64,000 nt of DNA from Pseudanabaena sp. BC1403 (GTDB taxonomy: Bacteria > Cyanobacteriota > Cyanobacteriia > Pseudanabaenales > Pseudanabaenaceae). Of this stretch, positions 18,482 through 29,581 are shown in pieces. The stretch covers positions 186,001 to 250,000 of the forward strand of contig NZ_PDDM01000003.1 in NCBI RefSeq assembly GCF_002914585.1, read 5' to 3'. Position numbers and translations under genes: made by a program. The stretch's first letter is position 1. Each line of letters begins with the position of its first letter. Below the pieces are notes generated by a model. The model ran no database searches and was not told the DNA's origin. It was given only the letters and a program-made list of their open reading frames with translations.

Positions 18482-21400
18482 GATATCTGGCTACAAAATT
18501 AATTCGTTAATTTATGAAAGTGCTCTATCGATTGTGTATAGAGGATATCGTGAGAGCGATTTCCAACCAGTTATCCTGAAAATCCTCAAATTGGAATACC
18601 CAACACCAGAGGCGATCGCGAGGTACAAATTAGAATACGAAATTTGTAAGCGGCTAAGTCATATTGAGGGCGTGATTAAAGCCTATGACTTTACGAAATA
18701 CCAGCAATTTCGATGCATTACCTTTGAAGATTTTGGCGGTGAATCACTCCGCATCTTGAAGTCATCGCGCACCTTTAGTCTGGCAGAAATTCTCGCGATC
18801 GCAGTTCAAGTTGCTGGCATTCTCAGCGAAATTCATGGGGCGAATGTAATTCATAAAGATATCAATCCCTCCAATATCATTTTTAACCCTCGGACATCTC
18901 AAGTCAAAATCGTTGATTTTGGCATCTCTAATATTTTGTCGCGGGAAAATCCGACCATCCGCAATCCGAATATGTTGGAAGGAACGCTTGCCTATATGTC
19001 GCCAGAGCAGACAGGACGGATGAACCGTACTCTCGACAACCGCAGTGATTTATATTCTTTGGGGGTGACCTTGTATGAACTTATCTGCGATCGCCTCCCT
19101 TTTGAATCCAATGATCCGCTCGAATTAGTCCATTGCCATATTGCCAAGCTCCCCGTTGATCCCTATAAACTAAATCCTGAGATTCCTAAATCTGTTTCAG
19201 ATATTGTCATGAAACTATTGGCAAAAACAGCAGAAGATCGCTATCAAAGTGCATTGGGATTAAGAGCAGATTTAATGATTTGCAGCCAGCTCTTAGAAAG
19301 TAAAGGTGAAATCACTGATTTTTTACTAGGTGAACAAGATGTTTCCGATAAGTTTCAAGTTTCACAGAAGCTTTATGGTAGGGAAAAAGAAATATGGCTA
19401 TTACTAGCGGCATTTGCCTGTCTGAACCTTGGCAAAGCTGAAGTCATGATGGTTACGGGTTTCTCTGGTATTGGTAAATCAGTGCTTGTGCATGAAATTT
19501 ACAAACCAATTACCCAAAAGCGTGGTTACTTTATTTCGGGTAAGTTCGACCAGTTTCAACGCAATATTCCCTATAGTGCGCTTGTGAATGCTTTTCGGGA
19601 ACTGATGACGCAACTGCTGACCGAAACAGAAAGCGAACTGCAAGCATGGAGAAAGCGCTTGCTGGAGGCTTTGGGAAGTAATGCTCAAATCATCATTGAT
19701 GTGATCCCCGAAGTTGAAAAGATTACTGGCAAGCAAGCGGCAGCATTAGAACTTCCACCCACCGAAGCCCAGAATCGTTTCAATTTAGTTTTTCAGAACT
19801 TTGTGCGCGTGTTTACGAAACCAGAACATCCACTTGTGATTTTTTTAGATGATCTCCAGTGGGCTGATGTCGCTTCTTTAAAACTGCTGCAACTACTTGT
19901 TACTGCCTCAGATAGTCAGTTTCTCTACTTTATCGGAGCCTATCGCAATAATGAAGTAGATGCAATTCATCCCTTAAGTTTGACCCTGAATGAGATTGCG
20001 GCAACGGGAACCGCCATCAACAACATCTTTCTATCACCTCTAGAGCGATCGGATGTCTATGATCTAGTGTCTGACACTTTGAAAAGTGATTGCGCAATGA
20101 TCAAACCTCTCGCCGAACTCGTCTTCCAAAAAACCGCTGGCAATCCATTTTTTATTAACGAATTTCTGAAATCACTATATGCTGACGGCTTGATTGATTT
20201 TGATTTAAAAAATCGTACTTGGCGATGGGATTTAAGCCAAATCCAGTCAGCTGACTTTACTGATAATGTGGTTGAGTTGATGTCGGGGAAAATACAAAAG
20301 TTGACACCCGATGCTCAGAAAATTATCCAAATCGCAGCCTGTATTGGCAATCATTTTGATTCTCAAACCCTAGCAATTGCTGCGGATCGTCCACATCGAC
20401 TGGTGCTGCAAGATCTATTACCTGTTTTAACCGAAGGTTTGATTTTGCCGCTCACCACCAACTACAAATTCGCGATTGTTGATATCGATAATGATTTTTC
20501 GGAAGATTTTTTAATTGACTACAAATTTCTCCATGATCGGGTTCAGCAAGCAGCTTATGTGCTGATTCCTGAATCTGACAAACAAATTACGCATCTTAAA
20601 ATCGGTCGCCAGTTGCTCAAGAAAATTCGCAAGCAACAAGCAAATGGAGAAAGTATAGCGATCGAAGAGGAAGCATTTCGGATCGCAAACCATCTAAATA
20701 TGGGAATGGGATTGATTACCGATTCCCAAGAACGACTCGAATTAGCTGAGCTAAATCTGAGCGCAGGTAAAAAAGCCAAGGCTTCAAACGCTTATGCCGA
20801 TGCCCAGAAGTACCTAGCGATCGGTATTGGGCTGTTGCCAGATTCTGCATGGGAAATTCACTATCCACTTACGTTGAGACTCTATGAGGCTGCGGCCGAA
20901 TCAGCTTATTTGAACATAGACTTTGATGAGTGCCATCGCTTAGTCGATCGCATCGTACACCATGCCAAGCATATTCTCGATACGATTAAGTCCTACAAAG
21001 TCAAGATTAATGCTTATACAGCCCAGAGGAGATTTTATGAAGTTCCCACAACTGTAAATTCCATTCTAATTCGTTTAGGTGAACCGATTCCACCTTTTCC
21101 AAACGAATTGCAGGTCGGGGTGGAACTCCTACGAACAGAGCTACGAACGCGCTTATTGGGGATCAAGGACTGGACAAGTTTACCAACGATGACCGATCCA
21201 TACAAAATTGCGGCGGTTTATATTATGACCACAATCGCGACCTCTGCAATTAATTTGAATCCTTTACTCGTAGGTGTCGTGATTCTCCGCATCGTGAATT
21301 TGTCACTAAAATATGGAGTTTCGCCAGATTCGCTGATTCAAGGAGCCGCCTATGGACTAATCCGCTGGATCGCTTTTCAAGATATCGAAGGTAGCTACAA

Positions 21401-23816
21401 AACTGGGATAGTTAGTTTGCAATTAATTGAACAAAATAACATTCGAGCTGGTGCATCTTTATCAATCGTAGCCTTTGAAGCCTGTCTGAGGCATTGGAAA
21501 GAACACCTAAGGGAGTCAATACCCAATTTGCGAAATGCAATACAACTTGGCATCGAACTTGGCGAATATGAATCCATAAGCTTTGGGGTGTCGGCGTACT
21601 GTCTCCATCGTTTTTTTGTCGGCGATCCTTTAGCCTTGGTTATTCAAGATTTTCAAAATTATGATGACTTACTATTAAATAAAATCAAACAACCGCAAAT
21701 TGTCGATCAACACCGAGCTATGCATCAACTTGCCCTCAATTTTGCAGGACTAGGAGAGAATATACCATTTCTTGTTGGTACGGCTCTAAACGAGCTTGAT
21801 CTTCTTCCCACCTTTGTCGCAGAAAAGAATGGAATTCCGATTTACTATACTTGTACTGCTAAGGGCATATCGCACTATTTCTTTTATGACTACAAAGCGG
21901 CGATCGCGGCTTTTGAGCAGGCTATTCCTTACTCACGATCCTTGGCTTGTGCGATCGGATTAGCGCAGAATAATTTCTATCTATCTCTTGCTTGTTTGGG
22001 CTTGTGCAAAAAATTACCGAGATCTTCCCGTCACACTTATCTCAAGATAGTTGCGAAAAATCAGAAAAACATGCAGCGTTGGGCAAAACACTGTCCGATG
22101 AACTTTCAACATAAATACGATTTGGTGGAAGCAGAAAAATTCGCTTTATTAGGGCAGCAAATTGACGCAATGGCTTCCTACGATCGCGCCATCAAAGGGG
22201 CAAGAGAAAATGAATATATTCAAGAAGAAGCTCTAGCCAATGAACTGGCTGCGAAGTTTTATCTCCAAAAGCATAGAGATAAGATCGCCCAAACTTATTT
22301 TGCCGATGCGGTCTCTTGCTATCAGAGTTGGGGAGCGATCGCAAAAGTAAAGCACTTGCAAGAGAACTATGTACAATTTACCAACCGCAAGTTTACTTCT
22401 AGCAAAGACACTCAGATCTTAGATAACAGCTACTCTAATCTAAGCACAACCACGATGCTAGCTACGAATAGATCGATGGGAATTGATTTAGCATCAGTAA
22501 TTAAGACCTTCCAAATACTATCCGATGAGATCGACTTAACGAAGCTATTGTCAAAACTAATGAAGATATTGATTGAAAATGCAGGAGCAGAAGTTGGATA
22601 TTTAATATTAGAAAGCGAAAACGGACTCAAGATAGAAGCGATCGGGAATGCAGGAAGAGATGAGATAGAAATATTGGGATCGCGAGCGATGGAAAATACG
22701 ATTCCAGAGTCGATCATCAACTTTGTCGCGCGGAGCTTAGAGAGCGTCGTACTAGGAAATGCCACCCAAGAAGGAAAATTCACAGGAGATGTATATATCC
22801 AAAAGCATCGACCAAAATCATTATTATGTATGCCATTAATCAATCAAGGAGAACTAGCAGGGATACTCTACCTAGAAAACGCCCTCGTAACCGAAGCATT
22901 TACAACCGAACGCCTCAAAATCCTAGCGTTACTATCAAGCCAAGCCGCGATCGCCATCAACAACGCACGTTTATACAGCAACCTGAAACAGTTTAACGAA
23001 AACTTAGAACAACTAGTCAGCGAACGAACCCAAGAACTATCACAAGCGCTGACCAACCTCAAATCAGCACAAACAGAATTAGTTAAATCAGAAAAGATGG
23101 CAGCATTAGGAGGATTAGTGGCAGGCATCGCCCATGAGATCAATACACCAATAGGAATAAGCGTAACAGCCGCATCATTAATCACCGATAAAATCCAAGA
23201 ACTAACAGAATCCCTACAAAAGGGAACACTAAAACGATCAGAACTAGATAAATTGATGGACACCTTAGAACAAAGCAGCAAAATCGTGCTGTCTAATTTA
23301 AATCGAGCAGCAGAACTGATCCAGAGCTTTAAGCAAGTAGCAGTCGATCAGTCCAGTGAAGAAAGGAGAAGATTCAATTTCAAAGACTACCTTGAAGAAA
23401 TTCTACTCAATCTAAAGCCAAAACTCAAACGCACAAAAATCAACGTCCAAATAGAATGCGCGGAAAATATAATCCTAGATAGTTATCCAGGACTGATATC
23501 ACAGATCGCGACCAACTTAGTGATGAACTCCTTAAGTCATGCATACGATGCCGAAGACAAAGGCACGATCCACTTTGCCATAACGCAGCAAAAACACCAG
23601 CTAAACTTTGAATATAGCGATGATGGGAAGGGAATCGGTCCCGATAATATCGGCAAGATATTTGACCCATTTTATACAACAAAACGGGGACAGGGAGGGA
23701 GTGGTTTAGGACTGCATATTGTTTACAATCTGGTTACCCAAAAGTTACAAGGTACTATTACCTGCGAGAGCCAAGTTGGCGTAGGGACTAAATTTATTAT
23801 GCAAATTCCATTGTGA
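18474..23816 (+). CDS. Ser/Thr kinase-ATPase-GAF-histidine kinase, copy 2
   Basis: Tandem paralogue of 13049-18481, 1780 residues with the same domain order. Start chosen at ATG 18474, which matches the N-terminus of copy 1 and follows an AGGAGG ribosome-binding site; an in-frame ATG at 18426 lies inside the end of copy 1. The kinase motif is intact (HKD 127-129, DFG 148-150). Histidine kinase phosphoacceptor His1554. The first ~1.1 kb and the last ~1.35 kb are almost identical to copy 1 at the nucleotide level while the middle (about 21.1-22.2 kb) is clearly diverged, which suggests gene conversion at both ends. Input ligands for the GAF and helical regions are unknown. Confidence 0.92.
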   Translation: MFEISGYKINSLIYESALSIVYRGYRESDFQPVILKILKLEYPTPEAIARYKLEYEICKRLSHIEGVIKAYDFTKYQQFRCITFEDFGGESLRILKSSRTFSLAEILAIAVQVAGILSEIHGANVIHKDINPSNIIFNPRTSQVKIVDFGISNILSRENPTIRNPNMLEGTLAYMSPEQTGRMNRTLDNRSDLYSLGVTLYELICDRLPFESNDPLELVHCHIAKLPVDPYKLNPEIPKSVSDIVMKLLAKTAEDRYQSALGLRADLMICSQLLESKGEITDFLLGEQDVSDKFQVSQKLYGREKEIWLLLAAFACLNLGKAEVMMVTGFSGIGKSVLVHEIYKPITQKRGYFISGKFDQFQRNIPYSALVNAFRELMTQLLTETESELQAWRKRLLEALGSNAQIIIDVIPEVEKITGKQAAALELPPTEAQNRFNLVFQNFVRVFTKPEHPLVIFLDDLQWADVASLKLLQLLVTASDSQFLYFIGAYRNNEVDAIHPLSLTLNEIAATGTAINNIFLSPLERSDVYDLVSDTLKSDCAMIKPLAELVFQKTAGNPFFINEFLKSLYADGLIDFDLKNRTWRWDLSQIQSADFTDNVVELMSGKIQKLTPDAQKIIQIAACIGNHFDSQTLAIAADRPHRLVLQDLLPVLTEGLILPLTTNYKFAIVDIDNDFSEDFLIDYKFLHDRVQQAAYVLIPESDKQITHLKIGRQLLKKIRKQQANGESIAIEEEAFRIANHLNMGMGLITDSQERLELAELNLSAGKKAKASNAYADAQKYLAIGIGLLPDSAWEIHYPLTLRLYEAAAESAYLNIDFDECHRLVDRIVHHAKHILDTIKSYKVKINAYTAQRRFYEVPTTVNSILIRLGEPIPPFPNELQVGVELLRTELRTRLLGIKDWTSLPTMTDPYKIAAVYIMTTIATSAINLNPLLVGVVILRIVNLSLKYGVSPDSLIQGAAYGLIRWIAFQDIEGSYKTGIVSLQLIEQNNIRAGASLSIVAFEACLRHWKEHLRESIPNLRNAIQLGIELGEYESISFGVSAYCLHRFFVGDPLALVIQDFQNYDDLLLNKIKQPQIVDQHRAMHQLALNFAGLGENIPFLVGTALNELDLLPTFVAEKNGIPIYYTCTAKGISHYFFYDYKAAIAAFEQAIPYSRSLACAIGLAQNNFYLSLACLGLCKKLPRSSRHTYLKIVAKNQKNMQRWAKHCPMNFQHKYDLVEAEKFALLGQQIDAMASYDRAIKGARENEYIQEEALANELAAKFYLQKHRDKIAQTYFADAVSCYQSWGAIAKVKHLQENYVQFTNRKFTSSKDTQILDNSYSNLSTTTMLATNRSMGIDLASVIKTFQILSDEIDLTKLLSKLMKILIENAGAEVGYLILESENGLKIEAIGNAGRDEIEILGSRAMENTIPESIINFVARSLESVVLGNATQEGKFTGDVYIQKHRPKSLLCMPLINQGELAGILYLENALVTEAFTTERLKILALLSSQAAIAINNARLYSNLKQFNENLEQLVSERTQELSQALTNLKSAQTELVKSEKMAALGGLVAGIAHEINTPIGISVTAASLITDKIQELTESLQKGTLKRSELDKLMDTLEQSSKIVLSNLNRAAELIQSFKQVAVDQSSEERRRFNFKDYLEEILLNLKPKLKRTKINVQIECAENIILDSYPGLISQIATNLVMNSLSHAYDAEDKGTIHFAITQQKHQLNFEYSDDGKGIGPDNIGKIFDPFYTTKRGQGGSGLGLHIVYNLVTQKLQGTITCESQVGVGTKFIMQIPL

Positions 23817-23873
23817 TCATTATGATTATTATGCAGATTCATTTATGATTGTAGTTATAGATTTTTAAGTTTA

Positions 23874-24014
23874 AGAAATCATTTAAGAATTGAGCTAGAT
23901 CCCCGAGTCCCCCTTAAAAAGGGGGGAGAATTAAATTCCTCCCCCTTTTTAAGGGGAAGTGAGGGGGATCTCTTGGAGCTTTTGACCGCAGAAAGTAATT
24001 CTTAAATGGTTTCT
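23874..24014 (+). repeat. ~142-bp inverted-repeat element, copy 2
   Basis: 141 bp with ends AGAAATCATTTAAGAATT and AATTCTTAAATGGTTTCT and the internal CCCCCTTAAAAAGGGGGG-type hairpin. Clearly the same element as 11190-11332. It lies between the second giant kinase and the next signalling gene, whose start is only 29 nt further on, so its right end may carry that gene's leader. Confidence 0.8.
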
Positions 24015-24042
24015 AATACATTCACGCCAATTCAAATTTTCC

Positions 24043-25383
24043 ATGGTTGATGATGAGCTAATGATTGATGACATGATGGAATTTGCTGATGAAGATGAAA
24101 TTAGTCAAGTTTCATCATATAGTCTAGAGTCATGGAAAGTTCTGATCGTTGATGATGAAGTAGAAATTCACAACATCACGCGACTTGCCTTAGAAGATTT
24201 TAACTTTGATAAGAAAAGGCTACAATTTTTAAGTGCTTATTCAGGTGCCGAAGCTCGACGGATGATGACCGAAAATCCTGATATTGCAGTTGTTTTGCTA
24301 GATGTGATTATGGAATCTGATGATGCAGGTTTAATCACAGCAAAGTACATCCGCGAAACACTCCAAAATAGAGCGGTGCGGATTATTTTGCGCACAGGAC
24401 AGCCAGGACAAGTACCCGAACGACAAGCAATCGTCGATTATGATATCGATGACTACAAGACTAAAACGGAATTTACTTCACAAAAGTTGTTCACCACGAT
24501 TATTACGGCTCTGCGATCGTACAAGGCATATACATCCTTAGCAGCCTTAAATGCCAATCTAGATCACGCTAATGCAGAACTCATTCGAGCTAACAAGCTA
24601 AAAGATGAATTTCTAGCCACTATGAACCATGAATTACGCACTCCACTCAATGGAATCTTAGGTATGGCTGAATGCTTGTATGAAGAAATTTTTGGCGCAA
24701 TTAATCCGAGCCAAAAGGATGCGATCGAAACGATTCAAAGCAGTGGTAATCATTTACTAGAATTGATTCAAGATATTCTCGATGTCTCCCAAATTATGGC
24801 AGGTATGATAAAGCTAGACATCAAAACTATTGCGATCGCTGATTTGTGCAACTCTAGTTTGGAACTGGTGCAACAACAAGCTCTCAAAAAACAAATTCAA
24901 CTAACTACAAGTGTATTCTCAAATACTGAAGTTATTGCAGTTGATCAGCTTCGCATCAGACAAGTATTATTCAATTTACTTGATAATGCAGTTAAATTTA
25001 CTCCTGCGGGAGGCAAGGTAAGTCTTGATGTCAGAATAGTAAATGATCCTTCTAGGGAGATTGCTATCACTCACCCTATGGCAAATAGCTCTTGGATTAA
25101 GTTTTCAGTTGCAGATACAGGAATTGGCATTGATTCAAGCGATCGCGATAAGCTGTTTAAACCATTTATTCAGCTTGATAGTGGACTCAACCGCAAGTAC
25201 GAAGGCTCAGGATTAGGATTGGTAATTGTAAAGGAAATCGTAAAACTCCACGGTGGTTCTGTTGATTTTAATAGCCAGATTGGTCAAGGCAGTTGTTTTA
25301 TAATACTTCTACCTTACAGGGATAGCAGCACTCTCAACACTCCAAAAGATCACAGTGCTTTGAGCGCAAACCCGAGCCAATAA
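24043..25383 (+). CDS. Receiver domain-histidine kinase
   Basis: 446-residue soluble protein. An acidic N-terminus leads to a receiver domain (about 28-160; VLIVDDE acidic pocket, phosphoacceptor Asp in VVLLDVIM), then a HisKA dimerisation helix with His196 (MNHELRTP) and an HATPase domain (N-box LFNLLDNAVKF, G1 ADTGIGI, G2 GSGLGLVIV). A receiver placed ahead of a kinase means it can take phosphate from another histidine kinase and tune its own activity. The receiver is nearly the same as that of the GGDEF protein at 29582, and the stretch DYDIDDYKTKTEFTS is shared, showing local module duplication. Part of the 13-31 kb array. Confidence 0.9.
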   Translation: MVDDELMIDDMMEFADEDEISQVSSYSLESWKVLIVDDEVEIHNITRLALEDFNFDKKRLQFLSAYSGAEARRMMTENPDIAVVLLDVIMESDDAGLITAKYIRETLQNRAVRIILRTGQPGQVPERQAIVDYDIDDYKTKTEFTSQKLFTTIITALRSYKAYTSLAALNANLDHANAELIRANKLKDEFLATMNHELRTPLNGILGMAECLYEEIFGAINPSQKDAIETIQSSGNHLLELIQDILDVSQIMAGMIKLDIKTIAIADLCNSSLELVQQQALKKQIQLTTSVFSNTEVIAVDQLRIRQVLFNLLDNAVKFTPAGGKVSLDVRIVNDPSREIAITHPMANSSWIKFSVADTGIGIDSSDRDKLFKPFIQLDSGLNRKYEGSGLGLVIVKEIVKLHGGSVDFNSQIGQGSCFIILLPYRDSSTLNTPKDHSALSANPSQ

Positions 25384-25421
25384 ATTTTTAAAGGAGTTAA
25401 TTTGCAACACTTTTAAAAATT
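25382..25421. repeat. Decayed long hairpin at the 3' end of the receiver-kinase gene
   Basis: Outer arms AAATTTTTAAA and TTTTAAAAATTT still pair and the right half keeps TGCAACACTTTTAAAAATTT, as in the hairpins at 8162 and 11370, but the left inner arm is altered (GGAGTTAA). The gene's stop codon overlaps the left edge. Perhaps a terminator that has lost its core. Confidence 0.5.
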
Positions 25422-25494
25422 TGTTGCGGGTCTTTTGACTGTAAATTGCTGTAAAAAGTCTTTATTTCTTTCTCTTTTAGGTTAGTCATCTGCT

Positions 25495-28269
25495 ATGTCT
25501 TCTTCGGCTAAACATTCCATTCCCAAATTCATTCATCGTATTCCTCTGCGGGCTATTCTGATTGTGCCGTTTGTCCTACAAATCTTTGCCGCCGTTGGAC
25601 TGACAGGCTATCTCTCACTCCGCAATGGGCAGAAGGCGGTGAATGAGCTTGTTGATCTATTACAGAAAGAAACGACTTTTAGAGTTAGCGAAAGAGTTCA
25701 GGACTACTTAGAGGCACCACATTTAGTCAATCAGATTAACGAGGATGCGGCCCAAACAGGAGTGTTGGATTTCAATGACCTTGAGAGTAATAGAAACTAC
25801 TTTTGGAGACAGGTTCTCCGTTTTAAGTCGATTGGTCATGTGGGACTGGCTAACGAAAAAGGTCAATATCTGCGTGTGGGTTGGGTAAACCGTTGGGTCG
25901 GTTCTGAGGAACCTCAACTTGCCGTGAAACCGACGCTAGGAATTGGCGATTTTTTGTATTACAAACTTGACAAGAATGGTAATCCCACTACAGTTGCGAA
26001 GACTGTGCCTAATTATGATGTTCGCAAGCGTCCTTTTTATAAGGCTGCTCTCAAAAACAATAGCGCCGCTTGGAGTGATGTGTATATTAATGCTGGCTAT
26101 GGTTCGCTACAAATTAATGCCAGTTCCCCATACTACGACAAACAGGGGAATTTTATTGGTGTGCTTACTTGTCAGATGGGGCTAGATCAGATTCGTGGAT
26201 TTTTGCAAACTTTACAGATAGGCAAATCTGGCAAAGTGTTCATAATTGAGCCATCTGGTGAACTAATTGCAACTTCCATCCCCAACGAACTCCTAACCGT
26301 CGGTAAAGGTGAAACTCAACAGCGTCTGAAAGCGCAGAATAGTAGTAATCCGATCGCCCGTAAAAGTATAGAATCTCTCACCGAACGCATCAAGAATTTG
26401 GATGACCTTCGCGAAGGAACCCAGTTGGATTTTCAGTTAGATGGTCAAAGATACTTTCTGAAAGTATCTCCAATGAGGGATGCCTATGGGCTTAACTGGC
26501 TGACGGTGGTTGTAGTTCCCGAAGCTGACTTCATGGCTCAAATCGAAGCAAATACGCACACTACGATTTTTTTATGTTTAGGAGCCTTGGGCTTGGCGAC
26601 TATTCTGGGGATTTATACTTCGCGTTGGATTGTGCGCCCGATCCTGAAATTGCAGCAGGCTAGTGAAGCGATCGCCTCTGGAGAACTTGATCGCATCGTT
26701 GAAGTCGAAGGCATTAACGAACTCGAAGGATTGGCGCGATCGTTTAATCAAATGGCGACCCAACTTAATAACTCTTTTACAGCCCTCGAAGATCGCGTCG
26801 CTGATCGCACTATCGAACTACAACAAGCCAAACTTGTTGCCGACAACGCCAACCAAGCCAAGAGCGAATTTCTCGCCAACATGAGTCACGAATTGCGAAC
26901 ACCCCTAAATGGCGTTCTCGGTTATGCTCAAATTTTGGCTCGTTCCAAGACCTTAGCAGACAAAGACCGTCATGGAGCCAACATCATTTATCAATGCGGT
27001 TCCCATTTGCTTAATTTGATCAACGATGTTCTGGATATTGCTAAAATCGAAGCCCGCAGATTAGAGCTATCTCCCCAAGCTCTACATTTACCTGCACTGC
27101 TCCAAGGAGTCGTCGAAATTTGCCAGATCCGCGCTGACCAGAAAGGAATTGACTTCCACTACGAATCAGAGCCGAACTTACCACTAGGGATCGAAGCCGA
27201 TGAGAAGCGGTTACGCCAAGTTTTGATTAACCTCTTGGGTAATGCGATCAAATTTACAGATAGAGGTAGTGTGACTTTGCGAGTTGAGCAATTGTCCTCA
27301 GATACTCAAACTGATACTCAATCGACGAGACTACGTTTCTGGGTCGCTGATACTGGCGTGGGTATTGCTCCAGAATATGTCAACAATCTATTCCAAGCAT
27401 TTCAGCAAGTGGGCGATAAAACTCGCCAAGCCGAAGGCACAGGGTTGGGATTAGCGATTAGTCAGCAGATCGTGCAGTTAATGGGTGGACAGATCCAAGT
27501 TAAGAGCCAAATCGGTGTTGGTAGTGAGTTCTTCTTTGAAGTCGAGGTGCCTTTAGCTTTGGATTGGAGTCGTCAGCAAACAATGCTGATGAACAACATC
27601 GTCGGCTATGAAGGAGCGCGTCGCCAGATTTTGTTGGTGGACGATCGCTGGGAAAATCGAGCTGTGTTGATGAATTTGTTGGAACCCATCGGTTTTGCGA
27701 TCGCCGAAGCGGAAAATGGACAGGATGCACTGAATCAAATGCAGCAGAAATTACCAGATTTAGTGATTACTGACTTAGTAATGCCTGTCATGGATGGCTT
27801 TGAATTCGTGAAACAATTGAGAAGCGATCCAGAAAAACAATCGCTCAAAGTGATTGTTTCCTCAGCATCGGTATCTCAACTTGATCGACAAATGAGCCTA
27901 GATGCAGGTGGGGATGATTTCTTGGCAAAACCTGTGCAAGTGGATGAGCTGTTGACTTTGCTAGCTCAGCATCTGCAACTTACTTGGCAATATGACGAAA
28001 CCAAGTTAGACTCTGCATTGATCAGTAATAAAGTTTCCACTACTGAGATGATTGCGCCTCCAATCAACGACTTGCAAATTTTAATGGAACTGGCACAGGA
28101 TGGTCTTTTGCGGAAACTTGCCGAGACTGCCGAGAAGATTGCACAAAAAAGCGAGAGTTACCAACCTTTTGTTCAACGTCTTCTCCAATTGACAAAGCAA
28201 CTCCAGCCCGAAAAGATCGAGTCATTTATTCAACCATACCTCACCAATGAAAGGACTGTGGATGATTAA
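25495..28269 (+). CDS. Membrane hybrid histidine kinase (Cache-HAMP-HK-receiver)
   Basis: 924 residues. Transmembrane segment about 17-38, periplasmic double-Cache-like sensor about 40-345, second transmembrane segment about 348-372, HAMP 373-425, HisKA with His465 (MSHELRTP), HATPase about 510-680, receiver about 705-825 with Asp760 ([11 protein letters not shown]), then a C-terminal helical tail of about 60 residues found on some cyanobacterial hybrid kinases. The sensor would bind a small extracellular ligand; which one is unknown. The stop codon overlaps the start of the next gene (ATGATTAA), so the pair is translationally coupled. Confidence 0.9.
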   Translation: MSSSAKHSIPKFIHRIPLRAILIVPFVLQIFAAVGLTGYLSLRNGQKAVNELVDLLQKETTFRVSERVQDYLEAPHLVNQINEDAAQTGVLDFNDLESNRNYFWRQVLRFKSIGHVGLANEKGQYLRVGWVNRWVGSEEPQLAVKPTLGIGDFLYYKLDKNGNPTTVAKTVPNYDVRKRPFYKAALKNNSAAWSDVYINAGYGSLQINASSPYYDKQGNFIGVLTCQMGLDQIRGFLQTLQIGKSGKVFIIEPSGELIATSIPNELLTVGKGETQQRLKAQNSSNPIARKSIESLTERIKNLDDLREGTQLDFQLDGQRYFLKVSPMRDAYGLNWLTVVVVPEADFMAQIEANTHTTIFLCLGALGLATILGIYTSRWIVRPILKLQQASEAIASGELDRIVEVEGINELEGLARSFNQMATQLNNSFTALEDRVADRTIELQQAKLVADNANQAKSEFLANMSHELRTPLNGVLGYAQILARSKTLADKDRHGANIIYQCGSHLLNLINDVLDIAKIEARRLELSPQALHLPALLQGVVEICQIRADQKGIDFHYESEPNLPLGIEADEKRLRQVLINLLGNAIKFTDRGSVTLRVEQLSSDTQTDTQSTRLRFWVADTGVGIAPEYVNNLFQAFQQVGDKTRQAEGTGLGLAISQQIVQLMGGQIQVKSQIGVGSEFFFEVEVPLALDWSRQQTMLMNNIVGYEGARRQILLVDDRWENRAVLMNLLEPIGFAIAEAENGQDALNQMQQKLPDLVITDLVMPVMDGFEFVKQLRSDPEKQSLKVIVSSASVSQLDRQMSLDAGGDDFLAKPVQVDELLTLLAQHLQLTWQYDETKLDSALISNKVSTTEMIAPPINDLQILMELAQDGLLRKLAETAEKIAQKSESYQPFVQRLLQLTKQLQPEKIESFIQPYLTNERTVDD

Positions 28270-29530
28270 TTTTATGACAACCGTTTTAACTGGACTAATT
28301 TTAATCGTTGACGACATCCCCAGCAATCTGGATGTCATCTCAGAAGCTCTAAGTACTGTCGGCTATGAAGTAGCGATCGCCACCAGCGGTGAGCGAGCCT
28401 TGCAACACTTGAAGCGACAATCACCTGATTTAATTTTACTGGATGTGATGATGCCAGTTATGGACGGTTTTGAAACTTGCCAAAGAATTAAGGCTAATCC
28501 TCAAACTTGCAATATACCCATCATTTTTATGACTGCCGTTGCGGATGCTGTTAGCAAAGTGAAAGGATTTGAGCTTGGGGCAGTAGACTATATCACCAAG
28601 CCTTTTCAAGAACAGGAAGTTTTAGCGCGACTAAAAACTCACCTCAAGCTGAAGCAAGTGAGTCAAGCCCTCGAAACTAGAAATGCAGAATTGCTACAAC
28701 TGACGGAGAACCTTGAACAAATGGTAGGCGATCGCACTCAAGAATTATCGAAAGCCCTTATCAACCTCAAAGCTGCTCAAAATGGACTAGTCGAATCCGA
28801 AAAAATGGCAGCTTTAGGTGGATTAGTCGCAGGTATAGCTCACGAAATCAACACCCCGCTTGGAATTGGTGTGACTGCTGCCTCACTAATCGCGGATAAA
28901 ACGCAAGAAATGGCAAATATACTAAAAAATGGAACTATAAAACGCTCCGATCTCGACAAGTTTATGGATAATCTGCAACAAAGCAGCACAATCATTCTGG
29001 CAAATTTAAATCGAGCTGTCGAGCTGATTCAGAGTTTTAAGCAGGTAGCTGTCGATCAGTCTAGCGAAGAGAGGCGATCATTCCAGATAAAAACTTACCT
29101 TGAAGAAGTTTTGCTCAACCTTCAACCCAAACTAAAACGGACAAAACTTAACGTGCACATAGATTGCGCCGAAAATATTACCCTTGATAGTTTTCCGGGA
29201 TTGATTTCGCAGATCGTCACTAACCTAGTGATGAATTCCTTGATTCATGCTTACGATCAGGGTGATGACGGTACAATTGTTTTTGCTATTTCTCAACAAC
29301 ACAAATGTCTTACTTTTGAATATAGTGATGACGGTAAAGGAATAGCGATCGATAACATTGGCAAAATTTTTGACCCTTTTTATACTACCAAACGCGGACA
29401 AGGAGGGAGTGGTTTGGGGCTGCATATTGTCTATAATCTTGTCACTCAAAAATTACAAGGCAGTATTACCTGTGAGAGTCAAGTCGGCGTTGGCACTAAA
29501 TTTATCATGCAAATTCCGCTCTACTTATAG
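28262..29530 (+). CDS. Receiver-histidine kinase, translationally coupled
   Basis: 422 residues from ATG 28262, chosen because AAAGGA stands 6 nt upstream; ATG 28247 and 28274 are alternatives. Receiver about 10-125 (Asp61 in [13 protein letters not shown]), coiled linker, then a histidine kinase with His194 (GIAHEINTP) and GGSGLGL lid. The kinase half is a paralogue of the C-terminal kinase in both giant proteins at 13-24 kb (shared [18 protein letters not shown]), but it uses ordinary local codons. Overlaps the membrane hybrid kinase gene by 8 nt, so the two likely form a unit: sensor kinase phosphorylates this receiver. Confidence 0.9.
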   Translation: MINFMTTVLTGLILIVDDIPSNLDVISEALSTVGYEVAIATSGERALQHLKRQSPDLILLDVMMPVMDGFETCQRIKANPQTCNIPIIFMTAVADAVSKVKGFELGAVDYITKPFQEQEVLARLKTHLKLKQVSQALETRNAELLQLTENLEQMVGDRTQELSKALINLKAAQNGLVESEKMAALGGLVAGIAHEINTPLGIGVTAASLIADKTQEMANILKNGTIKRSDLDKFMDNLQQSSTIILANLNRAVELIQSFKQVAVDQSSEERRSFQIKTYLEEVLLNLQPKLKRTKLNVHIDCAENITLDSFPGLISQIVTNLVMNSLIHAYDQGDDGTIVFAISQQHKCLTFEYSDDGKGIAIDNIGKIFDPFYTTKRGQGGSGLGLHIVYNLVTQKLQGSITCESQVGVGTKFIMQIPLYL

Positions 29531-29581
29531 AAACCTTTAATGCTTAGATGTATTCTAGATTGAGATAAAGATATCATAAAA

